Assembly: GCF_000455365.1 (NCBI RefSeq)
Contig: NZ_HG315685.1
Span: 582,461-646,460 of the forward strand
DNA: 64,000 nucleotides
Reading direction: 5' to 3'
Origin: Halopiger djelfimassiliensis
GTDB lineage: Archaea > Halobacteriota > Halobacteria > Halobacteriales > Natrialbaceae
The notes below the pieces were generated by a model. That model saw nothing but the letters and a program-made list of their open reading frames with translations, had not been told where the DNA came from and did no database searches. The position numbers and the translations under genes were made by a program. Positions 1-10,067 of the stretch are shown one piece after another; the first letter of the stretch is position 1; each line of letters starts with the position of its first letter.

Positions 1-1591
1 CCATGCCGTGTTCGTTCGCGGCCTCGATTACGTCCTCGTCGTTGACCGAGCCGCCGGGCTGGATCACCGCTTCGATGCCCGCCTCCGCGGCCTCCTCGAT
101 GCCGTCCGGGAACGGGAAGAAGGCGTCCGAAGCCATGACCGCGCCCTCGGCGTCTTTCCCCTCGGCGTGTTCGTCGGCCTTCATCGCCGCCAGTCGAACC
201 GCGTCGACGCGGGAGACCTGCCCCATCCCGATGCCGACCGTCTCCGTGCCGTCGGCAAAGAGGATGCCGTTGGACTTGACGTGTTTCAGGGTCTGCCACG
301 CGAAGACCATCGTCTCGAGTTCCGCCTCGGTCGGCTCGCGCTCGGTGACGATCTCGAGGTCGTCGCTCGAGATCGATTGGAGGTCGCGCTCCTGAACCAG
401 CCGCCCGCCGACGAGTGGTTTTTCGGTAACACGCTCGGTTCGATCGCCGAGTTCGCCGACATCGAGCACGCGTAGATTGTCCTTCTCGCGGAGGACCGCG
501 AGCGCGTCGTCGGTGTAACCGGGGGCGACGACGACCTCCTTGAACGAGTCGACGATCCGCTCGGCAGTCGCCGCGTCACACTCACGGTTCAGCGCGACGA
601 TGCCGCCGAACGCGCTCATCGGGTCCGTCGAGAGGGCCTGCTCGTACGCGTCGGCCAGCGAGTCGGCGGTCGCACAGCCCGCCGGATTGGTGTGTTTGAT
701 GACCGCCGCCGCGGGCTCGTCGAACTCCTTGATCAGGTTCAACGCGCCGTCGGCGTCGTTGTAGTTGTTGTAGCTAAGCGCCTTCGCGCCCTCGTTCAAC
801 TGCTCGGCGTGGACGACGCTTGCCTCGTTGCAGGTGTAATCGGCGTACACCGCGGCGTTCTGATGGGGGTTCTCCCCGTACCGGAGCGTGTCGACCCTGT
901 CGCTCGAAACGAGTCGCCGAGCGGGCAGTCCCTCGGCGTCCGGCGCGGCGGGGGTGTCCGCGTCGACCGTCACCTCGCCGGCCTCGCGGTCGACCGCGAC
1001 CCGATCCTCGGCGAACCACTTTACGGCGCGTGGGTACGCGCGGAACTCGCCCTCGTAGAGGACCCGTTCTTTTAGCGAATCCGTGTCGTCGCCCTCGTAG
1101 ACGGGGATCGGCTCCTGAGTGACGATCGGCCCCGCGTCGATTTCGCTCTCGAGGACCGAACCGTTCTCGTCGGTCGCATCGGTGACGACGTGGACCGTAC
1201 AGCCGGTCACCGAGACGTCCGCCTCGAGCGCGTCGCCCCAGGCGTCCGTGCCGGGGAACGACGGCAGCAACGATGGATGGACGTTCAGCGTCGTCGGTGC
1301 GCGCTCGAGGAAGGTATCCGAGAGGATTCGCATGTACCCGTCCAGACAGACGAGATCGAACCCGTAGTCGGACAGGGCCCCCAGCACCGCCTCCTCGTGC
1401 TCGCGGCGGTCCATTCCTTCCTCCAGTGGGACGACTTCGGTCGGAATCCCCCGTTCGGCGGCGGCCTCGAGCACCGGCGCGTCCGCGTCGTTCGTGAGGA
1501 CGACGGCGAGTTCGGCACCGCCCGGTCGTCTGTCGGCGATGTTCAACAGATTGCGCCCTCGGTTGCCGGCCATCCCGGCGATTCGCGTCAT
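1..1591 (-). CDS. purH: PurN-PurH fusion: GAR formyltransferase + AICAR formyltransferase (partial, runs off left edge)
   Basis: Two formyl-transfer steps of purine synthesis on one chain. The reading frame is open from the ATG at 1591 to the window edge (about 530 codons), so the C-terminus is missing. Residues about 1-190 look like PurN: start [18 protein letters not shown], then [11 protein letters not shown] and [13 protein letters not shown]. From about residue 230 it is the AICAR transformylase half of PurH ([39 protein letters not shown]). The MGS-like IMP cyclohydrolase domain of bacterial PurH is not seen at the N-terminus; archaea commonly use PurO for that step. It is divergent from purB, which suits purine co-regulation. 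Domain assignment is confident; the missing tail limits the call. Confidence 0.9.
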   Translation of the reverse strand, partial: MTRIAGMAGNRGRNLLNIADRRPGGAELAVVLTNDADAPVLEAAAERGIPTEVVPLEEGMDRREHEEAVLGALSDYGFDLVCLDGYMRILSDTFLERAPTTLNVHPSLLPSFPGTDAWGDALEADVSVTGCTVHVVTDATDENGSVLESEIDAGPIVTQEPIPVYEGDDTDSLKERVLYEGEFRAYPRAVKWFAEDRVAVDREAGEVTVDADTPAAPDAEGLPARRLVSSDRVDTLRYGENPHQNAAVYADYTCNEASVVHAEQLNEGAKALSYNNYNDADGALNLIKEFDEPAAAVIKHTNPAGCATADSLADAYEQALSTDPMSAFGGIVALNRECDAATAERIVDSFKEVVVAPGYTDDALAVLREKDNLRVLDVGELGDRTERVTEKPLVGGRLVQERDLQSISSDDLEIVTEREPTEAELETMVFAWQTLKHVKSNGILFADGTETVGIGMGQVSRVDAVRLAAMKADEHAEGKDAEGAVMASDAFFPFPDGIEEAAEAGIEAVIQPGGSVNDEDVIEAANEHGM

Positions 1592-1767
1592 GATCGTATC
1601 CCCACCCGCGATCGGCAAAGCCGTTGCGGTCTCGAGCGCAAATATATCCACAACTGTGCATTACTCTCCCCCTAATATCCGAGAGTACTCTCGAGATATA
1701 CATACTCGTGGTCTTCCCGGGCCCGTGTTTCGATACCCTTTTGCACGGGGATGAAAAGAGTCCGACA

Positions 1768-3171
1768 ATGACCGACACAGACCCACTGTACGCCGTCTCG
1801 CCGCTGGACGGCCGGTACAGCGGCCGGACCGAACCCCTGTCACCGTACGCGAGCGAGGCCGCGCTCATGCGGGCCCGCGTTCGCGTCGAGGTCGAATACC
1901 TGCTCGCGCTGGCGGCCCTCGACGCGACGCCGCTCGAGATCGACCCCGACGAACGCGAACACCTGCGCGGGCTCTACGAGGAGTTCGACGAATCGGACGC
2001 CCGTCTGATCAAGACGCTCGAGACGGAGGGCCACGCCGGGTTCGACGCGACCAACCACGACGTGAAAGCAGTCGAGTACTTCGTCCGCCACCGGTTGTCC
2101 GACGACAGCGATGCCTCGGCCTGGATTCACTTCGGACTCACCAGCGAGGACGTCAACAACCTCGCCCACCGGCTGCTCGTCCGCGGTGCCGTCGAGGACG
2201 TGCTGCTGCCGGAGCTGTACGATCTGCGGGACACGCTCGCCGAAATGGCCCGCGAGTACCGCGACCTGCCGATGCTCGCGCGCACCCACGGCCAGCCGGC
2301 GACGCCGACGACGTTCGGCAAGGAGCTGGCGGTCTACGCGGCCCGCCTCGGCCGCGCGACCGGACGGATTCGGCGGGCGACCGACGACCTCCGGGGCAAA
2401 CTCGGCGGTGCGTCGGGGACCTACGCGGCCCACGTCGCCGCCTACCCCGGCGTCGACTGGCAGGAGTTCGCCCGGGAGTTCGTCACGGACCGCCTCGGTT
2501 TCGCGTTCGAACCCCTGACGACGCAGGTCAACCCCTGCGACGACCTCGCGGCGCTGTTCGACGCCGTCCGCGGGGCGAATCGGGTGCTGCTGGATCTCGA
2601 TCTGGACGTCTGGCTCTACGTCTCCGATCGCTACCTCGGGCAGGAGGCCGTCGAGGGCGAAACCGGCTCGTCGACGATGCCCCACAAGGTCAACCCGATC
2701 GACTTCGAGAACAGCGAGGGCAACCTCTCGAAGGCGAACGCCGACCTCGAGTTCCTCGCCGACTACGTCACCACCTCGCGGCTCCAGCGGGACCTCTCGG
2801 ATTCGACGGTCAAGCGCAACATCGGCGCGGCCTTCGCACACTGTCTCATCGGCTACACCAAGACGGCCGCCGGCCTCGAGAAGGTCGTTCCCAACGAACG
2901 GGTCATGCGCGAGGCCCTCGAGTCGACCCCCGAGATCATCGGCGAGGCCGTCCAGACGATCCTCCGCAGGGAAGGGCGAGAAGACGCCTACGAACGGGTC
3001 AAGGAGCTCACCCGCGGCCGGCAGGTCACGCTCGCGGACTTCCGGGAACTGTTCGACGAACTCGACGTCGACGAGGGCGTCCGTGACGAACTCCGGTCGC
3101 TGACGCCCGCGGGGTACACCGGCGTGGCGAGCGAACTGGTCGACGATCTCGATCGCACCGGCCCGAACTGA
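1768..3171 (+). CDS. purB: Adenylosuccinate lyase
   Basis: Cleaves SAICAR to AICAR and adenylosuccinate to AMP; cytosolic homotetramer of the fumarase/aspartase superfamily. 467 aa, a normal length. Visible signatures: YAVSPLDGRYSG at the N-terminus, RTHGQPATPTTFGKE in the middle, and the superfamily signature loop GSSTMPHKVNPIDFEN. The ATG at 1768 is chosen because homology begins there; the frame is open further upstream to 1624, but that part is not PurB-like. The 176-nt gap to the divergent purN-purH gene must hold both promoters. Confidence 0.95.
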   Translation: MTDTDPLYAVSPLDGRYSGRTEPLSPYASEAALMRARVRVEVEYLLALAALDATPLEIDPDEREHLRGLYEEFDESDARLIKTLETEGHAGFDATNHDVKAVEYFVRHRLSDDSDASAWIHFGLTSEDVNNLAHRLLVRGAVEDVLLPELYDLRDTLAEMAREYRDLPMLARTHGQPATPTTFGKELAVYAARLGRATGRIRRATDDLRGKLGGASGTYAAHVAAYPGVDWQEFAREFVTDRLGFAFEPLTTQVNPCDDLAALFDAVRGANRVLLDLDLDVWLYVSDRYLGQEAVEGETGSSTMPHKVNPIDFENSEGNLSKANADLEFLADYVTTSRLQRDLSDSTVKRNIGAAFAHCLIGYTKTAAGLEKVVPNERVMREALESTPEIIGEAVQTILRREGREDAYERVKELTRGRQVTLADFRELFDELDVDEGVRDELRSLTPAGYTGVASELVDDLDRTGPN

Positions 3172-3233
3172 ACGGCCCGTTGTCCGCCGTCGGTCGGCCG
3201 ACGAGCGACCGGCTCGTGGTCGCCAGACGGCGG

Positions 3234-3635
3234 TTAGCCCTCGAAGTGACGCACGTCCTGTGGCTCGATCGAGATGATGACGCGTTCGGTCTCGATCGGG
3301 TTCGGATACTCGTCCTCGCCCGTATAGCGCTTGGCCAACTCGTCGATGTGCTCGCGCGCGCCGTCGGTCGTGACCTCGTCGACCTCGCCCGTCACGGAGA
3401 GCATCCGGTAGGGATTGTCCGGATCGGTCATGCTCACGGCGATACGCGGATCGTTCCGGGCGTTTTTCTCCTTCCGGCGGTCGCGCTCGGTGTTCACGAG
3501 GAGTCGATCGGCGTCGGCGTCGTAATCGATCCACACCGGCGTCGCGTGCGGCGTGCCGTCCGGCAACAGCGTCGTCAGGTGTGCGTACGTTTCTTTCTCG
3601 AACAGGCCTTGGAAGTCGTCTGGGATCGACGCCAT
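3234..3635 (-). CDS. PPOX-class F420/FMN-dependent oxidoreductase, pyridoxamine 5'-phosphate oxidase-like
   Basis: 133-aa split-barrel flavin/F420-binding protein. The start is placed at the ATG reading MASIPDDFQGLFEKETYAHL; upstream in-frame codons to 3695 are basic and not family-like. LPDGTPHATPVWIDYD and DPRIAVSMTDPDNPYRMLSV are typical of the TIGR03618-like PPOX group. The substrate is unknown. Monocistronic, tail-to-tail with purB. Confidence 0.8.
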   Translation of the reverse strand: MASIPDDFQGLFEKETYAHLTTLLPDGTPHATPVWIDYDADADRLLVNTERDRRKEKNARNDPRIAVSMTDPDNPYRMLSVTGEVDEVTTDGAREHIDELAKRYTGEDEYPNPIETERVIISIEPQDVRHFEG

Positions 3636-3744
3636 ACCGACTCGAGGCGCTCCTGGTACTAATTCACGCACCCTTCGTAAGAAACGGTAAACCACTACTT
3701 ATTCCCGACCCGGAACGGTAGCGAAGTTATCAGGAAGGTTCACT

Positions 3745-5142
3745 GTGTCGCTACGATTGCTCCACTACGCCGACATCGAAAACGCGTACGACGATCCCGA
3801 ACGGATCGGCCGATTGGCGTCGGTCGTCCGCCGTCGTCGGGACGAAACGACGCTCGTCTGCGGTGCGGGTGATACGACCGCACCCGGCGTCCTCGCGAGG
3901 GAGACGGACGGAAAGCACGCGTGTCGGTTCTTCCGTGCCGTCGATCCCGACGTCTCGACGTTCGGGAACCACGAGTTCGATCTCGGAGCCGAGTCGCTGC
4001 GCGAACTCGTCGCCGCCACACCCCAGCAATGGGTGACGGCGAATATCCGGGTCGGTGACGGCGCTCGCCCGTTCGCAGCCGAACGCGGCGTCCAGCGGAC
4101 GGCAGTGGTGTCGGCCGGCACCGAACGCGTCGGAGTCGTCGGCGTCAGCGATCCGCGGTCGATACGGGACCACCCGGTCGCCGACGGCGTCACCGTCGTC
4201 GACCCGCTCGAGGCAGCCGCCGACGCCGTCGACGCGTGTCTCGCTGACGGCGTCGATTTCGTCGTCGTGCTCTCGCACGTCGGAACGATCGACGACGAAC
4301 TGGCCCGGCTCGAGGGCGTCGACGCCGTTCTCGGGGGACACGTCCACGACGTCCGATCGAACGTCGTGGCCGGGACGCCGGTCGTTCACGTCGGCGAGCG
4401 GGCGGAACTGGTAAGCGAGGTTCGACTGACGGAGGGGACCCCCGAGGTCGTCCTGCATCGGGTTCCGGACGCGCCCGTGGCGACGGACGTCGAAACAGCC
4501 TATCGGGAGTTGTTCGCCGAGATCGGTCTGGACGAGACGGTCGTGACGCTCGAGACGCCGGTTGCTCGGAACACTGCGGCGCGTTACCCCGAGAGCCGGG
4601 TCGGAAACACCGTGGCAGACGCCTACCGCTGGGCGGCCGGAGCCGACGTCGCCGTCTGTCACGCCGGAATGTTTCGTGCCGGCCCGCCGCTGTCCGGCGA
4701 CGTGACCGTTGGCGATCTCCGGTCGTTGACCCCGTTCGACAACGAGATACACGCGACGCAGTTGACGGGGGCGGAGCTCGTGACCCTGTTCGAGAATCTC
4801 GCGACTCCGTCGACCGGAGCGAAAGAGCCGGACGTGATCGCCCACGTCAGCGGCGCATCGCTCTCGTGGCGGCGCACGGCCGCCGACATCGAACTCGTGT
4901 CGGCGACGGTTGCCGGAACGTCGCCCGATCCCGAGGCCGCCTACGAGGTGGCCGCCCCGTCGTTCGCGTTCGCCAGCGGGTCGTTCCCGCCGCTGGCTCG
5001 GGATCGGATCGAAACGACTCACGGCCATCAACGCGACGTCCTCGTCGAGTACGTCCGCCGGCACGGGTTTCGGTCGAAGCGCGACGGTCGAATGGAGGCC
5101 GTCGTCGATACCGCCTCGGACGCGGTCGATTCGCTCCGGTAG
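3745..5142 (+). CDS. 5'-nucleotidase/metallophosphoesterase (UshA/CpdB family)
   Basis: 465 aa from a GTG start. The N-terminal calcineurin-like phosphoesterase domain shows HYADIEN, CGAGDTTAPG, FGNHEFDLG, VVLSHVG and LGGHVHD, the ordered dinuclear-metal ligand blocks. The C-terminal 5'-nucleotidase domain begins near residue 270 (ARNTAARYPESRVGNTVADA, then DLRSLTPFDNEI). No signal peptide is visible, so unlike secreted UshA it probably acts in the cytoplasm on nucleotides or cyclic nucleotides; the exact substrate is inferred only from the family. Confidence 0.85.
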   Translation: MSLRLLHYADIENAYDDPERIGRLASVVRRRRDETTLVCGAGDTTAPGVLARETDGKHACRFFRAVDPDVSTFGNHEFDLGAESLRELVAATPQQWVTANIRVGDGARPFAAERGVQRTAVVSAGTERVGVVGVSDPRSIRDHPVADGVTVVDPLEAAADAVDACLADGVDFVVVLSHVGTIDDELARLEGVDAVLGGHVHDVRSNVVAGTPVVHVGERAELVSEVRLTEGTPEVVLHRVPDAPVATDVETAYRELFAEIGLDETVVTLETPVARNTAARYPESRVGNTVADAYRWAAGADVAVCHAGMFRAGPPLSGDVTVGDLRSLTPFDNEIHATQLTGAELVTLFENLATPSTGAKEPDVIAHVSGASLSWRRTAADIELVSATVAGTSPDPEAAYEVAAPSFAFASGSFPPLARDRIETTHGHQRDVLVEYVRRHGFRSKRDGRMEAVVDTASDAVDSLR

Positions 5143-5164
5143 GGTCCGAGCGAACCCGTCGCGT

Positions 5165-6307
5165 TTATCGCGATCCGACCATCGCGGCCAGCGTCTCCTC
5201 GAGCGCGGTCGCCGCGGCCTCGACGGCGTCGACGCGGACGTACTCACGGGCCGAGTGCGCGACGGCCCCCTCGTCGTCGGCAAGCACTCCGGGGCCGAAG
5301 ACGACCGTCGGCGCGGTCTCCGCGAAGTACGCGGCCTCCGTCGCCGCGGTGAAGGGACGGACCGCGCCGCCGGCCGCGTCCGCGAGCACCTCGACGATCC
5401 GCGCGTCGGGATCGGTCTCCCAGGCCTCGAGAAACGGCGTCGGCCGGTCGGTGAACGCGAACTCGACGCCGACGTCGTCGGGCACCGCGTCCCGCAGGTG
5501 ATCGGTCAGCGCCGCGTGAAACTCGGCGGCCGTTTCGGGCGGGACGCTCCGGCGGTCGACCGTCAGCGCGCAGTCGGCCGGCACCTGATTCGTGGCCTCG
5601 CCACCCTCCACGACGGTCGGGGTGAGCGTCGCCGCGCCGAGTTGCGGGTGGGTGGGCGGCGCGTCCGGACGCTCGTCGAACGTTCCGACCGCCGCGAGGA
5701 CGGGCTCGAGGGCGGCGACGGCGTTCGTTCCCGTCTCGGGTTCGGCCGCGTGGGCGGCCGCTCCGGAGAGGCGGACGGTTCCCTGAAAGCGCCCCTTCGC
5801 GGCCGTACAGACGTCGAGTCCGGTCGGCTCGCCGACGATCACCGCGTCGGCGTCTCGAATCGGCGAGTCCGCTCTCGAGGCCAGCGCGTACGCGCCCGTC
5901 GAGAGCACCTCTTCGTCGGGGGTGATCGCGAGCGTCACCCGACCCCTCTCGGGTTCGACGGCGAAAAACGCGGTCAGCATGGCCGCGAGCGGTCCCTTCG
6001 CGTCACAGGAGCCGCGACCGCGGACGACGCCCGCGCCCTCGTCGCGCTCGAACGATACGTGCGGCGACACCGTATCGATGTGCGTGTTCAGGACGACGTG
6101 CGTCTCGGCGTTCTCGCCCGTCGGTCCCCGAGTCGCCAGCACGTTGCCGGCGTCGTCGACCCGGGCGTCGACGCCGTTCGCCTCGAGGGTCTCGCACAGC
6201 AACGTTCGCATCGGCTCGACGTCCTCGTGGGAGGGATGCTGGACGGCCGTCTCGAGGAAGGCGATGGGATCGAACCCGGGTGCGGTATCGGTCCCCGTTT
6301 CCGTCAT
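5165..6307 (-). CDS. dapE: Succinyl-diaminopimelate desuccinylase-like M20 peptidase
   Basis: Releases succinate from N-succinyl-LL-diaminopimelate in lysine biosynthesis. 380 aa. M20 metal-site blocks are visible: VVLNTHIDTVSP, GRGSCDAKGPLAAML, ITPDEEVLSTGA, VIVGEPTGL, and a distal conserved His in GAVAHSAREYV. Last gene of the dap operon; its ATG overlaps the dapF stop (ATGA). M20 enzymes are a broad family, but the operon context makes DapE much the likeliest role. Confidence 0.9.
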   Translation of the reverse strand: MTETGTDTAPGFDPIAFLETAVQHPSHEDVEPMRTLLCETLEANGVDARVDDAGNVLATRGPTGENAETHVVLNTHIDTVSPHVSFERDEGAGVVRGRGSCDAKGPLAAMLTAFFAVEPERGRVTLAITPDEEVLSTGAYALASRADSPIRDADAVIVGEPTGLDVCTAAKGRFQGTVRLSGAAAHAAEPETGTNAVAALEPVLAAVGTFDERPDAPPTHPQLGAATLTPTVVEGGEATNQVPADCALTVDRRSVPPETAAEFHAALTDHLRDAVPDDVGVEFAFTDRPTPFLEAWETDPDARIVEVLADAAGGAVRPFTAATEAAYFAETAPTVVFGPGVLADDEGAVAHSAREYVRVDAVEAAATALEETLAAMVGSR

Positions 6308-7137
6308 GATTCGGCCGGCGGTTCGATCGCCACCTCGCCCTCGAACTCGCGTTCGACGGGACCGGTCAGCGTCGCGCAGCCGCGGTCGTTGAAGCTCACG
6401 GTGAGGGTGCCACCCGGCGGATGGACGGCGACGGGATCGGCGTCGGTGCGGCCGAGTCGACGCGCCGCGACGGCGATGGCGACCGCACCGGTGCCACAGG
6501 AGTCGGTTTCGCCCTCGACGCCGCGCTCGTAGGTGCGCTGGTCGAACCCGCCTGAACCGTCGTGACTCGCCACGGTGACGTTGGTCCCGCGGGGGAAGAC
6601 GTCGGCGTGGCGAACCGGCGGGGCGACCCCCTCGAGATCGACGTCGTCTACGTCGTCGACGAACGCGACGGCGTGGGGGACGCCGGTGTTGACCACCGTC
6701 ACCTCGAGCCCCTCGATCGGTGCTTCGAAGACCGGTCCGTCTGCGTCGACGGGGATCGCCGCGGGATCGAACGTCGGCGTCCCCATTTCGATGGTGACGT
6801 CGCCGTTCGGTGTTCGATCCGCTCGCAGCGTTCCCGCTTGCGTATCGATCATCACGCTGTCGGCGTCCGTGCGTCGCATCGCCCACTCGGCGGCACAGCG
6901 CGCACCGTTGCCGCACATGGGCGCGGTCGCCCCGTCGGGTTGCACCAGCGTCATCACGACCCGCGGGGGCGTAAACGCCGGCTCGAGCGCGAGAAAGAGG
7001 ATCCCGTCGGCCCCGACGCCGTCGTCCCGGTCGCACTCGCACTCGGCGAGCGCACCCCGGTCGGGGACGTGTTCGTCCGCGTGGATAACGAGAAAGTCGT
7101 TGCCGGTGCCGTGGTACTTCTGGAATGGAACGGTCAT
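6304..7137 (-). CDS. dapF: Diaminopimelate epimerase
   Basis: Interconverts LL- and meso-diaminopimelate using two cysteines. 277 aa; both are present: Cys75 in PMCGNGARC and Cys214 in DSCGTGAVA. The N-terminus reads MTVPFQKYHGTGNDF, the usual DapF opening, which decides the start at 7137; an in-frame ATG at 7158 would overlap lysA. Starts 7 nt after the lysA stop and overlaps dapE by 4 nt. Confidence 0.96.
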   Translation of the reverse strand: MTVPFQKYHGTGNDFLVIHADEHVPDRGALAECECDRDDGVGADGILFLALEPAFTPPRVVMTLVQPDGATAPMCGNGARCAAEWAMRRTDADSVMIDTQAGTLRADRTPNGDVTIEMGTPTFDPAAIPVDADGPVFEAPIEGLEVTVVNTGVPHAVAFVDDVDDVDLEGVAPPVRHADVFPRGTNVTVASHDGSGGFDQRTYERGVEGETDSCGTGAVAIAVAARRLGRTDADPVAVHPPGGTLTVSFNDRGCATLTGPVEREFEGEVAIEPPAES

Positions 7138-7144
7138 ACGTGAA

Positions 7145-8470
7145 TCACTCCGGTTCATCGTCGGTGGGGACTCGACTCGTCTCGAGGCGGGTGACGTCCT
7201 CGACGGTCTCCCGGCGACGCGCGAGTCGGACCGCATCGCCGTCGATCACGACCGACGCGGGTCGGGGCCGGGAGTTGTACTGTGAAGCCATCTCGTAGCC
7301 GTACGCGCCTGCGTTGCCGATCGCAAGGACGTCGCCGCGTTCGGTTGCGGGCAGTTCGCGGTCGGTACAGAAAACGTCCCCGCTCTCGCAGATCGGGCCG
7401 GCGACGGTCTGTGCGATCGGGTCGCGTTCGCCGGCGGCGCTCGAGTCGGCCGTCAGGTTGCGGATCGGGTGGGACGCGTCGTACATCGCGGGCCGGAGCA
7501 GGGTCGTCATCCCGGCGTCGACGCCGACCGCGATCGTTTCGCGGGCCTCTTTGACGGTGTTGACCCGCGTCAGGAGCACGCCCGCGTCGGCGACGACGTA
7601 GCGGCCGGGTTCGATCGCGAGCGTCGCGTCGACGTCGCCCAGCGCGGACCGGGTCGCGTCGGCGACCGCCTCGAGGTCCAGCGGCTCCTCGTCGTCGCGG
7701 TAGGGGACCCCGAAGCCGCCGCCGACGTCGACGAACTCGAGGCTTCCGACGGCATCGGCGACCGAACGGGCGAGATCGCCCATCCGCGAGACGAACTCCC
7801 GGTGTGCGTCGAGTTGCTCGCTCGAGACGCCGGAGCCGACGTGTGCGTGAAGTCCGACCACGTCGAACCCGCGGTCGGCTGCGTCCGCGAGGGCGTCGAC
7901 GGCGCGGTCGGCCGGAACGCCGAACTTCGCGTGTCCTCCAGTTTCGACGTTCTCGTGGTGGCCAGCGCCGATGCCGGGGTTGACCCGCAGGCACAGCCGG
8001 CCGTCGTAGCCGCGGTCAGCCAGCCGGTCGACGGTGTCCTCGGCACCGACGGTGACCGTCAGGTCGGGGTGAGCCGCCCACGCGTCGACGACCCAGTCGA
8101 GGTCGCGGGCGGGCGGATTGACGGCCGTGTAGTGGACGTCGGCACCGGTGCCGCCCGCCTCGAGCGCCCGCCGTACTTCCCCGGCGGAGGCACACTCGAG
8201 CCCGGCCCCCGCGTCGTGGAGGGTTTCGAGGACGTCTCCGAGGGCGTTGGCCTTTACCGCATACAGGATCGCCGCGTCAGGGAACGCCGCCGTCAGACGA
8301 CGATAATTCTCACGGACCCGCTCGAGGTCGAGGACGTACAGCGGCGAGCCGTAGTCGTCGACAAGCCCCCGAAGGGCGGTCCCGTCCCAGTCTTCGAGCC
8401 GACGAACGGCGGCGGTCTCGCCCGTCGCGGTCTCGGCGCTCGGCGTCCCGGGTTCCTCCGTCCCGCTCAC
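7145..8470 (-). CDS. lysA: Diaminopimelate decarboxylase
   Basis: PLP enzyme making lysine from meso-DAP. 441 aa from a GTG start that overlaps the dapD stop (GTGA), so coupling decides the start. The PLP lysine is Lys73 in LYAVKANALGD; GGGFGVPY binds phosphate; GPICESGD carries the cross-subunit cysteine; GAYGYEMASQYNSRPRP is the C-terminal signature. Fold type III alanine racemase-like barrel plus C-terminal beta domain. Confidence 0.96.
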   Translation of the reverse strand: MSGTEEPGTPSAETATGETAAVRRLEDWDGTALRGLVDDYGSPLYVLDLERVRENYRRLTAAFPDAAILYAVKANALGDVLETLHDAGAGLECASAGEVRRALEAGGTGADVHYTAVNPPARDLDWVVDAWAAHPDLTVTVGAEDTVDRLADRGYDGRLCLRVNPGIGAGHHENVETGGHAKFGVPADRAVDALADAADRGFDVVGLHAHVGSGVSSEQLDAHREFVSRMGDLARSVADAVGSLEFVDVGGGFGVPYRDDEEPLDLEAVADATRSALGDVDATLAIEPGRYVVADAGVLLTRVNTVKEARETIAVGVDAGMTTLLRPAMYDASHPIRNLTADSSAAGERDPIAQTVAGPICESGDVFCTDRELPATERGDVLAIGNAGAYGYEMASQYNSRPRPASVVIDGDAVRLARRRETVEDVTRLETSRVPTDDEPE

Positions 8471-9303
8471 TCCCGCAACACCTCCTCGCGTTCGGTTGCC
8501 TCGAGCGTCTCCGCCTCGAGATCGGTCGCGACGACGGCGGGCTTGTACGCGCCGCCGTCGAAGAGGTCGTGATCGCTGACCGAGGATTCGACGAAGCGGG
8601 TAAAGGCACGCCGGTTCGCGGGCAGTTCGCCGTACAGGACCTCCTCCTCGACGAGGTCGTAGACCGGGATCCGCGGCGTCAAAAGCGTGTTCTCGCCGAC
8701 GACGCTGTTCTCGCCGACGATAAAGCCCGAAGTAACGCGACAGCCGGCACCCAGCGAGACGCCGTCCTCGACGACGACCGGCGCGTTCTCGACCGGCTCC
8801 AAGACGCCGCCGATGAGGGTGTTCGCGCCGAGTTTGACGTCGTCGCCGATCTGGGCGCACGACCCCACCGTATCGCAGGAGTCGACGAGCGTCCCGTCGC
8901 CGACGAACGCGCCGACGTTGACGAAGGCCGGACTCATCAGGATGCAGTCGGAGCCGACGCGAGCGCCGCGGCGAACCACGGTCCCGTCGGGCGTGTTCCG
9001 GCTCCCGCGGGCCGCGTAGTCGCTCGTGTCGGCAAGCGGCAGGACGTCGTTGTACGTGACGCCGCCGTACTCGCGCGGCTCGGTCGGTCGAAGCCCGAAG
9101 TTGAGCAGGATTCCCCGCTTGACCCACTCGTTTGCCACCCACTCGCCGCCGCGGTTCTCGGCGGCGCGGACCTCGCCGGCCTCGAGGGCGTCGAGAAACG
9201 CCTCGAGCGTCGCGTCCGCGTCTTCGCTCGCCGTCTCGGCGGTGATAGTGCCGTCGTCGTACTGTTCCCAGAGGTCGGTGATTTCGGTCTCGAGTGTGCT
9301 CAT
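8467..9303 (-). CDS. dapD: Tetrahydrodipicolinate N-succinyltransferase
   Basis: Succinylates tetrahydrodipicolinate with succinyl-CoA, which commits this operon to the succinylase branch. 278 aa, with a hexapeptide left-handed beta-helix from about residue 95 to 235 (VGSDCILMSPAFVNVGAFVG, IGDDVKLGANTLIGGVLEP, VSLGAGCRVTSGFIVGENSV). Overlaps dapB upstream by ATGA and lysA downstream by GTGA. Confidence 0.94.
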   Translation of the reverse strand: MSTLETEITDLWEQYDDGTITAETASEDADATLEAFLDALEAGEVRAAENRGGEWVANEWVKRGILLNFGLRPTEPREYGGVTYNDVLPLADTSDYAARGSRNTPDGTVVRRGARVGSDCILMSPAFVNVGAFVGDGTLVDSCDTVGSCAQIGDDVKLGANTLIGGVLEPVENAPVVVEDGVSLGAGCRVTSGFIVGENSVVGENTLLTPRIPVYDLVEEEVLYGELPANRRAFTRFVESSVSDHDLFDGGAYKPAVVATDLEAETLEATEREEVLRE

Positions 9304-10067
9304 TGGTCGATCACGTTCGCGAAGTCGTATACGCCGTTCGTTCGACCGTCGATCCAGACGGCCGCGTCGACCGCGCCCGCGGCGAAGACCGCTCGATCCT
9401 CGGCGCGGTGTGTCAGGCGGACCTCCTCGTGGTTGCCCGCGATGACGATCTCGTGTTCGCCGGTAATATCGCCCGCCCGGAGGGCGTGGACGCCGATTTC
9501 GCCCTCCGTTCGGGGCGTCACCCCCTCGCGGCCGTGCGTTCGCTCGCCGAACTCCCCGTTTGCTTCGATCGCGGCGAGCAGTCGGTTCGCGGTGCCACTC
9601 GGCGCGTCGCGCTTCGCGCTGTGGTGGGTTTCGACCAGTTCGACGTCGTATCCCGGCAGACTCCGAACGGCCTCCCCGACGGCGTTGACGAGCGCCCCGA
9701 CCCCGCGGGCGAAGTTCGGCGCGTGGAGGACTGGGATCGATTCGCCCGCAGCCTCGAGCGCTGCGGTTTCGGTCTCGTCGAACCCGGTCGTCCCGGTGAC
9801 GAACGCGACCCCGGCGTCGGCACAGGCTTGTGCGTACTCGAGCGCGGACGCCGGTCCGGTGAAGTCGATCACGACCCGCGGGTCGCGGTCGACGACCAGC
9901 GACTCGAACTCGGCAGCGGGCTCGACGGCGACCCCGGCGACCGTCTCGTCGCCGGGATCACGGTTGACCGCGAAGGCCACGTCACAGTCCTCGCGGTCCG
10001 TTACGGCGGCGATCACCTCGCGTCCCATCCGGCCGGTCGCGCCGGTGACGCCGATCCGGATCGTCAT
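9300..10067 (-). CDS. dapB: 4-hydroxy-tetrahydrodipicolinate reductase
   Basis: NAD(P)H-dependent reductase of the lysine pathway. 255 aa. The Rossmann motif is IGVTGATGRMGREV at the N-terminus; the catalytic His-His-Lys region reads VETHHSAKRDAPSGTA, followed by GREG and GEHEIV blocks typical of DapB. Overlaps dapA and dapD by 4 nt each. Confidence 0.95.
   Translation of the reverse strand: MTIRIGVTGATGRMGREVIAAVTDREDCDVAFAVNRDPGDETVAGVAVEPAAEFESLVVDRDPRVVIDFTGPASALEYAQACADAGVAFVTGTTGFDETETAALEAAGESIPVLHAPNFARGVGALVNAVGEAVRSLPGYDVELVETHHSAKRDAPSGTANRLLAAIEANGEFGERTHGREGVTPRTEGEIGVHALRAGDITGEHEIVIAGNHEEVRLTHRAEDRAVFAAGAVDAAVWIDGRTNGVYDFANVIDQ

Noticed and set aside
1840-3534. 564-codon open frame on the minus strand
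   Set aside because: Antisense shadow of purB; its composition mirrors the sense codons and shows no domain.
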